This document shows, one piece after another, positions 57,413-64,000 of a DNA stretch of 64,000 nt. The DNA is from Vibrio tetraodonis. GTDB taxonomy: Bacteria; Pseudomonadota; Gammaproteobacteria; Enterobacterales; Vibrionaceae. The stretch's first letter is position 1, and each line of letters starts with the position of its first letter. The notes under the pieces were generated by a model. The model did not search any database, was not told where the DNA came from, and saw only the letters and a program-made list of their open reading frames with translations. The DNA lies in contig NZ_QLYY01000022.1 in the NCBI RefSeq assembly GCF_003350295.1, positions 49,687 through 113,686 of the forward strand. The letters are read 5' to 3'. Both the position numbers and the translations under genes were made by a program.

Positions 57413-58510
57413 TTAGCTTTTTTGGGCTTTTAGGTATTCCATTTCAACTCGCGAAGTGAGCTTGGTCACTAATTCATAAGCAATGGTGCCTATATGGTTA
57501 GCCACCTCTTCCACAGGCAGATCTCGACCCCATAGAACAGCTTCATCACCGACCTTATCAACTGCATCTGGCCCCAAGTCAACGGTTAACATGTCCATGG
57601 ACACTCGGCCGGCGACAGGGACTTTACGACCATTGACTAAGACTGGGGTTCCATTGGGCGCCATTCTTGGATAGCCATCGCCATAACCTATTGCTATTAC
57701 CCCGACCTTTGTATCCCTAGGTGAAGTCCATACCCCGCCGTATCCGACACTTTCTCCAGCCTTAACCTCTCGCACAGCAATCAAGTGGGATTTTAGAGTC
57801 ATCACGGGTAGGTAACCCATTTGTTCCGCCGTTTTGTCCCCGAACGGTGACACGCCATACATAATTATGCCAGGGCGTATCCAGTCCAATTGACTTTCAG
57901 GCCAAGCCAAAACACCAGCCGAGGCAGCGAGAGAGCGCTCCCCTTCACAGCCCTGAGTTAAAGACATAAATAATTCAGTCTGCTCAGTCGTGGTTGGTTT
58001 ATCTAATTCATCAGCACAACCAAAGTGGCTCATATAGCGCAGCGGTTTGGCTACATTAGGACAGGCTTTCAAACGAGCGATGAACTCTTGGTATTGCTCT
58101 GGTCTCACGCCGAGCCTGTGCATTCCACTGTCGATTTTGAGCCAGACTACGACTGGAGTATCAAGGGTCGCCGCTTCCAATGCATTCAGCTGCTCTTCAC
58201 AGTGCACAACCGTTTGAATGTTATTAGTCACCAGCACGGCTAAATCACCTGCTGAATAAAAGCCTTCGAGAAGTAAGATTGGCTTTACAATACCACTAGC
58301 GCGCAGCTGCAGTGCTTCTTCAATTCTAGCCACACCAAAGGCATCAGCACCCTCGGCGTTGGTGGCAATATGTCGCAGGCCATGACCATACCCATTGGCT
58401 TTCACCACTGCCATGATCTTACTGTTGGGAGCTTGGGATTTGAGTTGGTTAAGATTGTGCTTTAATGCACCTAAATCGACACACGCAGTTGCGGCTTTCA
58501 TATAACTCAT
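57413..58510 (-). CDS. alr: Alanine racemase
   Basis: A 365-aa PLP enzyme making D-alanine for peptidoglycan. It shows the PLP-lysine motif AVVKANGYGHG near residue 35, RPGIIMYGVSP and VGYGGVWTSP. It starts three bases after dnaB, so the two are co-transcribed. Confidence 0.96.
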   Translation of the reverse strand: MSYMKAATACVDLGALKHNLNQLKSQAPNSKIMAVVKANGYGHGLRHIATNAEGADAFGVARIEEALQLRASGIVKPILLLEGFYSAGDLAVLVTNNIQTVVHCEEQLNALEAATLDTPVVVWLKIDSGMHRLGVRPEQYQEFIARLKACPNVAKPLRYMSHFGCADELDKPTTTEQTELFMSLTQGCEGERSLAASAGVLAWPESQLDWIRPGIIMYGVSPFGDKTAEQMGYLPVMTLKSHLIAVREVKAGESVGYGGVWTSPRDTKVGVIAIGYGDGYPRMAPNGTPVLVNGRKVPVAGRVSMDMLTVDLGPDAVDKVGDEAVLWGRDLPVEEVANHIGTIAYELVTKLTSRVEMEYLKAQKS

Positions 58511-58513
58511 AGG

Positions 58514-59926
58514 TTATTCATCATCCACATCAAATGCAGGACCTGCATAATTATCAAAACGAGACCATTGCCCCTGAAACGTCAGTCGAACTGAGCCTAT
58601 CGGGCCGTTTCGCTGCTTACCGATAATAATTTCTGCCGTTCCCTTCATCGGGCTATCTGGGTTATAAACTTCATCTCGATAAATGAACATTATCAAGTCA
58701 GCATCTTGTTCAATAGAGCCTGATTCGCGCAAGTCAGAATTCACCGGACGTTTATCTGCTCTTTGTTCCAATGAACGGTTGAGCTGAGACAAAGCAACAA
58801 CAGGCACATTCAGCTCTTTCGCGAGCGCTTTCAGTGAGCGGGATATTTCAGCAATTTCTAAGGTTCGATTTTCAGTGAGAGACGGCACTCGCATCAGCTG
58901 AAGGTAGTCAACCATGATCATCGACAAACCACCATTATCACGAGCAACTCGCCGAGCTCTTGAACGCAGGTCTGTTGGGGTTAAGATTGAACTATCATCG
59001 ATAAAGATGTTTTTCTTCTCCATTAACAAACCCATAGCAGAAGTAATACGAGGCCAATCTTCATCATCTATTTGACCAGTACGTATCTTAGTCTGATCAA
59101 CACGCGAAAGTGACGCGAGCATACGCATCATAAGCTGCTCTGATGGCATTTCTAAAGAAAAGATGAGTACAGGTTTATCATGCTCCATCGCTGCGTTTTC
59201 ACACAAGTTCATTGCAAAAGTTGTTTTACCCATAGAAGGACGTGCGGCGACAATCACCAAATCAGAACCTTGCAGACCTGCGGTTTTCTTATTTAGATCG
59301 GTAAATCCTGTTGTCACACCAGTGACACCATCTTGGGGTGATTTATATAGGATTTCTATCCGTTCAACCGTTTTTTCAAGGATACTTTCGACATTTTGCG
59401 GACCGTCGCTATCACTGGCCCTTGATTCAGCGATGGCAAAAACTTTACTTTCCGCCATATCCAGCAAATCTTCAGAAGAGCGTCCCTGAGGGTCGTAACC
59501 GGCATCCGCAATTTCATTTGCAACACCTATCAAGTCTCGGGTCAAAGCACGTTCTGCAACAATGTCAGCATAGGCATTAATATTCGCCGCGCTCGGTGTA
59601 TTTTTCACCAAATCAGCAAGGTAAGCGAATCCGCCAACGTCATCTAATTGCTCACGCTGCTCTAGGTACTCTGACAAAGTAATTAAATCGAGCGGCTTGC
59701 TTTCTTCAAGAATCATTCGAGACGCCTCAAACATCAAGCGATGAGGGCGACTATAGAAATCTTTAGCAACAACACGCTCTGCCACAGTATCCCAACGCTC
59801 GTTATCAAGTAATAAGCCACCAATAACGGATTGTTCCGCTTCGATAGAATGAGGAGGCGCTTTGATTGCGTCTACTTGGGCGTCGGTTGGCTTTTTATTA
59901 CGATTGTCTGTTTTAAAATCTGCCAT
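58514..59926 (-). CDS. dnaB: Replicative DNA helicase DnaB
   Basis: I start at ATG 59926 (MADFKTDNRNKKP...); a TTG 18 bases upstream is less likely. The 470-aa hexameric helicase has the DnaG-binding N-domain (SIEAEQSVIGGLLLDN), Walker A VIVAARPSMGKTT near 230 and the C-terminal DLRESGSIEQDADLI. No intein. Confidence 0.97.
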   Translation of the reverse strand: MADFKTDNRNKKPTDAQVDAIKAPPHSIEAEQSVIGGLLLDNERWDTVAERVVAKDFYSRPHRLMFEASRMILEESKPLDLITLSEYLEQREQLDDVGGFAYLADLVKNTPSAANINAYADIVAERALTRDLIGVANEIADAGYDPQGRSSEDLLDMAESKVFAIAESRASDSDGPQNVESILEKTVERIEILYKSPQDGVTGVTTGFTDLNKKTAGLQGSDLVIVAARPSMGKTTFAMNLCENAAMEHDKPVLIFSLEMPSEQLMMRMLASLSRVDQTKIRTGQIDDEDWPRITSAMGLLMEKKNIFIDDSSILTPTDLRSRARRVARDNGGLSMIMVDYLQLMRVPSLTENRTLEIAEISRSLKALAKELNVPVVALSQLNRSLEQRADKRPVNSDLRESGSIEQDADLIMFIYRDEVYNPDSPMKGTAEIIIGKQRNGPIGSVRLTFQGQWSRFDNYAGPAFDVDDE

Positions 59927-60098
59927 GCTATTGCTCAACAACAAAATTGTGATCGCTCATTATAGCTAGAATGAACCTGATGTCTGTATTTAACAAGGGG
60001 TTTAAATCCATCTCATATAGAATTAACTTAGAACTGACTGAAATTATATAAAAACTCTCTACTATTCACCTAATACAATGATTAAAAAGAGGCAGTGA

Positions 60099-60863
60099 GT
60101 GACAAAACTTGGGCTCATAACGACTAGCCTACTGCTCAGCTCAGTCGTCTATGCAGATGAATCAGAACAAAGCCAAAACAAGATTGACGTCCCCTCCCCT
60201 TGGAAGAGCGAAATAGAGTTTGGTTATCAATCGCACACGGGAAATTCTGACTCACGTTCGGTCAACTCAAGGTTAAGCGCTGAGTATCTATCAGGACGTC
60301 ACCGTACAACAGGAGAATGGAAATATTACCAGTTGTACAAAGATGGCGAAGAAGACAAAAAACAGTCAACGTATTTAGCACAGAGTGACTACAAGCTTGG
60401 GCCTAAAACGTACCTTTACAGTAACTTTCAAGGTGTTGATTCACGTTATAGCGCTTATTTTAAAGACTATACACTCTCTGGTGGTTTAGGTTACCAGTTC
60501 TACAACACAGAAACGTTTCTGCTTGAACTCGAGCTTGGACCAGGCTATCGCTATCAAGAGCCCAATACTGATGAAATTGACGACGATGACATCGTTTTTG
60601 ATGAAACCGTTCAAGAAGCTATCTTTCGTGGTCATGTCAAAAGTAACTGGCATATCACCAAAAGCTTGAATTTATCAGCGGCAGTTACACTCGTAGCCGG
60701 TGATAGCAATGTGAGAACGGATACTGACCTTAATGCAACAAACAGCATAACAGAACATATAGCGTTAAAAGTTTCCTATTCTCGGCAGTATCATGATCGG
60801 GTTCCCGAAGGTCTGCAAAATGCTGATAGCATCTTCTCAATCAATATTTTATTTTCTATATAA
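60099..60863 (+). CDS. DUF481 outer-membrane protein (YdiY-like)
   Basis: A 254-aa protein with a signal peptide (ITTSLLLSSVVYA) starting at GTG and a beta-barrel of the DUF481 family (WKSEIEFGYQSHTGNSDSRS..., ending ADSIFSINILFSI with terminal aromatic-less strand). Related proteins are called salt-induced outer-membrane proteins. Function unknown. Confidence 0.8.
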   Translation: MTKLGLITTSLLLSSVVYADESEQSQNKIDVPSPWKSEIEFGYQSHTGNSDSRSVNSRLSAEYLSGRHRTTGEWKYYQLYKDGEEDKKQSTYLAQSDYKLGPKTYLYSNFQGVDSRYSAYFKDYTLSGGLGYQFYNTETFLLELELGPGYRYQEPNTDEIDDDDIVFDETVQEAIFRGHVKSNWHITKSLNLSAAVTLVAGDSNVRTDTDLNATNSITEHIALKVSYSRQYHDRVPEGLQNADSIFSINILFSI

Positions 60864-60892
60864 AAAAAGCACCTTCTAGAAGGTGCTTTTTA
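60862..60892. terminator. Bidirectional terminator between DUF481 gene and rplI
   Basis: A perfect palindrome AGCACCTTCTAGAAGGTGCT with A-run and T-run. Confidence 0.93.
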
Positions 60893-60907
60893 TACTTTGA
60901 TACTGAA

Positions 60908-61360
60908 TTACTCAGCAGCAACAACCTGAAGAGCTACTGTCGCGAATACTTCAGAATGAAGTTGTACGCTGATCTCGAACTCACCAGTGTTACGTAGTGC
61001 ACCTTCTGGAAGGCGAACTTCGCTTTTCACTACTTCAACGCCAGCCGCAGTGATTGCGTCAGCGATGTCACGAGTACCGATAGAACCGAACAGTTTACCT
61101 TCGTCACCAGCTTTAGAAGCAATAACAACCGCTTCAAGAGCGTTAACTTTCTCAGCACGCGCTTGGGCAGCAGAAAGTTGCTCAGCAACTTTAGCTTCTA
61201 GCTCAGCACGACGTGCTTCGAACATTTCAACGTTAGCTTTAGTTGCCATAACTGCCTTAGCTTGAGGGATAAGGAAGTTACGAGCGTAACCAGACTTAAC
61301 ATTTACAGTGTCACCAAGACCACCTAGGTTACCGATTTTATCAAGTAGAATAACTTGCAT
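60908..61360 (-). CDS. rplI: 50S ribosomal protein L9
   Basis: A 150-aa two-domain protein (MQVILLDKIGNLGGLGDTVNVKSGYARNFL is the hallmark, read here in two parts) joined by a long helix. Last gene of the rpsF-rpsR-rplI operon. Confidence 0.97.
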   Translation of the reverse strand: MQVILLDKIGNLGGLGDTVNVKSGYARNFLIPQAKAVMATKANVEMFEARRAELEAKVAEQLSAAQARAEKVNALEAVVIASKAGDEGKLFGSIGTRDIADAITAAGVEVVKSEVRLPEGALRNTGEFEISVQLHSEVFATVALQVVAAE

Positions 61361-61393
61361 TGTTTAATCCTCTTTCTTAATAAAACGAACCGA

Positions 61394-61621
61394 TTACTGA
61401 TGCTTATCAGTGTACGGTAGTAGAGCTAGGTAGCGAGAACGCTTAATAGCGCGAGCTAGCTGACGCTGATATTTAGCACTAGTACCAGTGATACGGCTAG
61501 GTACGATTTTACCAGCTTCAGTGATGTAGTTTTTAAGAGTTGCTACGTCTTTGTAATCAATCTCTTGTACGCCTTCTGCAGTAAAACGGCAGAATTTACG
61601 ACGACGGAAGAAACGAGCCAT
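61394..61621 (-). CDS. rpsR: 30S ribosomal protein S18
   Basis: A 75-aa basic protein (FFRRRKFCRFTAEG..., SRYLALLPYTDKHQ), typical S18. It follows rpsF by 103 bp without priB between them. Confidence 0.97.
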   Translation of the reverse strand: MARFFRRRKFCRFTAEGVQEIDYKDVATLKNYITEAGKIVPSRITGTSAKYQRQLARAIKRSRYLALLPYTDKHQ

Positions 61622-61660
61622 GGGCTATCTCCTGATCTTAAATTTGAGTAAAGTTATCTG

Positions 61661-61700
61661 CCTAGGTTAGGGTCAGAATAAATTCTTGGCTCTAACTAGG
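61661..61700 (-). other. Long stem-loop in the rpsF-rpsR spacer
   Basis: CCTA/TAGG, GTTAG/CTAAC and AGAAT/ATTCT can stack into an imperfect hairpin in the 103-bp spacer where priB stands in E. coli. No T-run. It may be a processing or regulatory structure, or a deletion scar. Confidence 0.5.
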
Positions 61701-61724
61701 CTGAGTACTAAATCTGAGTATCAA

Positions 61725-62105
61725 CTACTCAGCAGCTGTTTCTGGCTTAGCTTCAGCACGCTCTTCGCGACGAGGAGCACGCTCTTCTTTCTGCTTAAGC
61801 ATGATAGATTGCTCAGTGATAGCCGCTTTAGTACGCATGATCATGTTACGTAGAACTGCATCGTTGAAACGGAACGCAGTTTCTAGCTCATCAATTACAG
61901 CTTGGTCAGCTTCAACGTTCATAAGAACGTAGTGAGCTTTGTGAAGCTTGTTGATTGGGTAAGCCAGTTGACGACGACCCCAGTCTTCTAGACGGTGGAT
62001 AGTACCGCCAGCTTCAGTGATTGAACCAGTGTAACGCTCGATCATGCCAGCAACTTGCTCGCTTTGATCTGGGTGCACCATGAATACGATTTCGTAATGA
62101 CGCAT
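61725..62105 (-). CDS. rpsF: 30S ribosomal protein S6
   Basis: A 126-aa protein (MRHYEIVFMVHPDQSEQV, RLEDWGRRQLAYPINKLHKAHY) with an acidic Glu/Ala-rich C-terminus like E. coli S6. First gene of the operon, good ribosome-binding site (AAGGAGCAACC). Confidence 0.97.
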   Translation of the reverse strand: MRHYEIVFMVHPDQSEQVAGMIERYTGSITEAGGTIHRLEDWGRRQLAYPINKLHKAHYVLMNVEADQAVIDELETAFRFNDAVLRNMIMRTKAAITEQSIMLKQKEERAPRREERAEAKPETAAE

Positions 62106-62240
62106 TGGTTGCTCCTTACGGATTATTCAGCTTCCACAAATGGCTCAGTCATCCAGAGGAAGCAAGGAACTAAAGATAATTGACTGAGATTAAGGAGCAC
62201 GAATAGTACAGAAACAAAGCTATTTAAGCAAGGAAAATAA

Positions 62241-62285
62241 TAAAGCAGCCAACCATCAAAAGATGATCGTTTAGGCTGCTTTTAA
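62241..62285 (-). terminator. Terminator after bfr
   Basis: Stem AAGCAGCC/GGCTGCTT with a long partly paired loop, leftward T-run short (TTATTATTTT). Confidence 0.7.
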
Positions 62286-62306
62286 CACTAGGATGGAATT
62301 GTGGAG

Positions 62307-62783
62307 TTACTCTTCGTCAACATACTGAGCTTGAAGGTAATTTTGTATACCTGTCATTTCAATCAGGCCCAGTTGTGTTTCTAACCAATCAACGTGTTCT
62401 TCTTCATCCTCTAGGATTTCTTGAAATAAGTCGCGCGATACATAATCATGGCTGTCTTCAGCATACGCTATGGCAGACTTGAGATCCGGAATAGCCATCA
62501 TCTCGAGTTTAAGATCGCATTCAAGCATCTCTTTGGTGTCTTCACCAATCATGAGTTTGCCAAGGTCTTGTAAGTTAGGGATGCCTTCCAGAAAAAGGAT
62601 TCGCTCTATCAAATGATCCGCATGTTTCATTTCATCAATGGATTCATGATATTCTTTGTCGGCTAAATGTTTTAGCCCCCAATCCTTGTACATTCGTGCG
62701 TGGAGAAAGTATTGGTTTATCGCAACCAATTCATTGCCGAGAATTTTATTGAGATGTTGAATGATGATGGGATCGCCTTTCAT
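62307..62783 (-). CDS. bfr: Bacterioferritin
   Basis: I start at ATG 62783 (MKGDPIIIQHLNKILGNEL...) with GGAGGCGG upstream. The 158-aa protein has ferroxidase-site residues (E18-like in NELVAINQYF, EYHESIDEMKHADHLIERIL) and heme-Met in DEMKHAD region. It stores iron in a 24-mer; Bfd is encoded just upstream. Confidence 0.95.
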   Translation of the reverse strand: MKGDPIIIQHLNKILGNELVAINQYFLHARMYKDWGLKHLADKEYHESIDEMKHADHLIERILFLEGIPNLQDLGKLMIGEDTKEMLECDLKLEMMAIPDLKSAIAYAEDSHDYVSRDLFQEILEDEEEHVDWLETQLGLIEMTGIQNYLQAQYVDEE

Positions 62784-62858
62784 GACATACCGCCTCCTGT
62801 TGGTCCAATTTAAACTGTAGAACCAATTCAAGGGGTGTCAAAGACAATAAAACTATCC

Positions 62859-63047
62859 TCAGCTAGCTTCTGAGTATTCTATCGTTCCGGTTTCGGTTAG
62901 AATTTCTTTGGCCATTTTTACGCATTTGCCACACTGGCTACCAAGTGCGGTGCATTTCTTTATCTGCTTTATATCTGTTACACCTTCCTCCAAAATCAAT
63001 TGTTTGATTTTCTTGTCAGATACACCATGACATAGACAAACATACAT
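62859..63047 (-). CDS. bfd: Bacterioferritin-associated ferredoxin
   Basis: I start at ATG 63047 (MYVCLCHGVSDKKI...). The longer frame from 63095 would run into the Fur-like site. The 62-aa [2Fe-2S] protein has the four Cys (CLC...CGKC pattern) and releases iron from bacterioferritin. Confidence 0.93.
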   Translation of the reverse strand: MYVCLCHGVSDKKIKQLILEEGVTDIKQIKKCTALGSQCGKCVKMAKEILTETGTIEYSEAS

Positions 63048-63074
63048 AATAAAAACCATAAAACAAACACAAAC

Positions 63075-63093
63075 GATAATTACTATTATTACC
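63075..63093 (-). promoter_or_regulatory. Fur-like box before bfd
   Basis: GATAATTACTATTATTACC agrees with the 19-bp Fur consensus at 14 positions by my count and lies 28 bp before the bfd ATG. Iron-repressed bfd is the known pattern. Confidence 0.6.
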
Positions 63094-63289
63094 AATAATG
63101 TAAAAAATACGCTAAGAATGATTTGTTATATAAAAACAGTAAGAACTGACGACAAGAATACTTACCAGCGAATCAAAGAGGCTGTTTATTTCTAGATTAA
63201 ATCTAGCTCTTTGAATTAACGGAACAATAAAGACTAAGGGGAGACACTAGAGATGAAAATAAAACGATTTTTTTTATAACCAGATAATG

Positions 63290-63320
63290 AAAAAGAGAAG
63301 CTTAGGCTTCTCTTTTTCTC
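63290..63320. terminator. Terminator after tuf
   Basis: Stem AAAGAGAAGC/GCTTCTCTTT with four-base loop and T-run in both directions, about 60 nt after the tuf stop. Confidence 0.9.
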
Positions 63321-63380
63321 GATGCCTGCTTTCTTCATACAAGAAGAAAACAATGCAAGATTTCGTTAAATTCTTGAGAA

Positions 63381-64000
63381 TTAATCGAAGATCTTAGCAA
63401 CAACACCAGCACCTACTGTACGGCCACCTTCACGGATCGCGAAACGAAGACCTTCGTCCATTGCGATTGGTGCGATTAGCTCTACAGTCATCTTGATGTT
63501 ATCGCCTGGCATTACCATTTCTACGCCTTCTGGTAGCTCGATGTTACCAGTTACGTCAGTTGTACGGAAGTAGAACTGTGGACGGTAGCCTTTGAAGAAT
63601 GGTGTGTGACGACCACCTTCATCTTTGGACAGTACGTAGACTTCTGACTCAAACTTAGTGTGTGGAGTGATTGAACCTGGAGCCGCTAGTACTTGACCAC
63701 GCTCTACTTCATCACGCTTAGTACCACGTAGTAGGGCACCAACGTTCTCACCCGCACGACCTTCGTCTAGAAGCTTACGGAACATTTCAACACCTGTACA
63801 AGTCGTTGAAGTCGTCTCTTTGATACCTACGATAGCAACTTCGTCACCTACGTTTAGGATACCACGCTCGATACGACCTGTTACTACTGTACCACGGCCT
63901 TGGATTGAGAATACATCTTCAATCGGCATTAGGAACGGCATGTCTACTGCACGCTCTGGCTCTGGAATGTAAGAATCTAGCGCTTCTGCTAGTTCTACAA
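63381..64000 (-). CDS. tuf: Elongation factor Tu, C-terminal part (partial)
   Basis: The frame is open to the window edge (...LVELAEALDSYIPEPERAVD before MPFLMPIEDVFSIQGRG) and ends VGAGVVAKIFD. It covers the end of the GTPase domain and domains 2 and 3. Upstream (GTP-binding) sequence lies outside the window. Very high codon bias is consistent with a highly expressed gene. Confidence 0.97.
   Translation of the reverse strand, partial: VELAEALDSYIPEPERAVDMPFLMPIEDVFSIQGRGTVVTGRIERGILNVGDEVAIVGIKETTSTTCTGVEMFRKLLDEGRAGENVGALLRGTKRDEVERGQVLAAPGSITPHTKFESEVYVLSKDEGGRHTPFFKGYRPQFYFRTTDVTGNIELPEGVEMVMPGDNIKMTVELIAPIAMDEGLRFAIREGGRTVGAGVVAKIFD

Overview
The window is a stretch of a Vibrio-type gammaproteobacterial chromosome I. 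The gene content and order match Vibrio: csrD/mshH-ssb-qstR-galU-uvrA-pglL-aminotransferase at the left; then lysC, pmbA, darP, thiBPQ, ubiX, mpl, fbp, ppa, ytfP-tamB-tamA, msrA, ytfJ and a zinc-regulated locus; then pgi, yjbQ, alr, dnaB, rplI-rpsR-rpsF, bfr, bfd and tuf. No rRNA, tRNA, CRISPR array, IS element or integrase was recognised.

Region 1 (1-8634) is ordinary core: ssb, the competence/T6SS regulator qstR, galU, uvrA, the O-oligosaccharyltransferase pglL and a class V aminotransferase. Region 3 (30.8-64.0 kb) is also core. It has clear regulatory RNAs and operators: a lysine riboswitch before lysC, a TPP riboswitch before thiB, a Zur-type palindrome before a zinc-uptake (Zrg-like) operon, and a Fur-like site before bfd. 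Two proteins there carry striking tandem repeats: a His-Asp-Gly array in the ZrgA-like protein, and a 29-residue repeat in a DUF3299 protein.

Region 2 (about 8.98-30.7 kb, between the aminotransferase and lysC) is the exceptional part. It is a contractile R-type tailocin of P2-tail ancestry. It has a complete tail (terminator-like protein, V, W, J, I, fibre adaptors, fibres, sheath FI, tube FII, chaperone E/E', tape measure T, U, X, D) and lysis genes (holin, lytic-transglycosylase-like protein, GH108 muramidase, Rz1-like lipoprotein). It has no capsid, portal, terminase, replication or integrase gene. Four fibre genes, each followed by its own chaperone, lie in an alternating A-B-A-B arrangement behind two baseplate adaptors. 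A degraded copy of the 3' end of gene I lies in front of the second adaptor.

The control circuit read from the DNA appears unusual. The CI-like repressor at the right end has an S24-type C-terminal domain whose expected catalytic Ser and Lys positions look like Ala and Arg, so it should not self-cleave. At the far left end, a perfect 20-bp LexA box sits 27 bp before a well-translated 65-aa gene, which is a candidate SOS-induced antirepressor. The late operon starts behind a duplicated unit of terminator, extended -10 promoter, roughly 80-nt leader and strong terminator. This resembles lambda pR'-tR' twice over. A 198-aa regulator gene lies immediately upstream, and at least six further intrinsic-terminator-like hairpins interrupt the late operon. 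I infer the cascade LexA -> small antirepressor -> non-cleavable CI -> Q-like antiterminator -> read-through late operon -> tailocin release by lysis. The sequence elements are seen directly; the functional links are inference.
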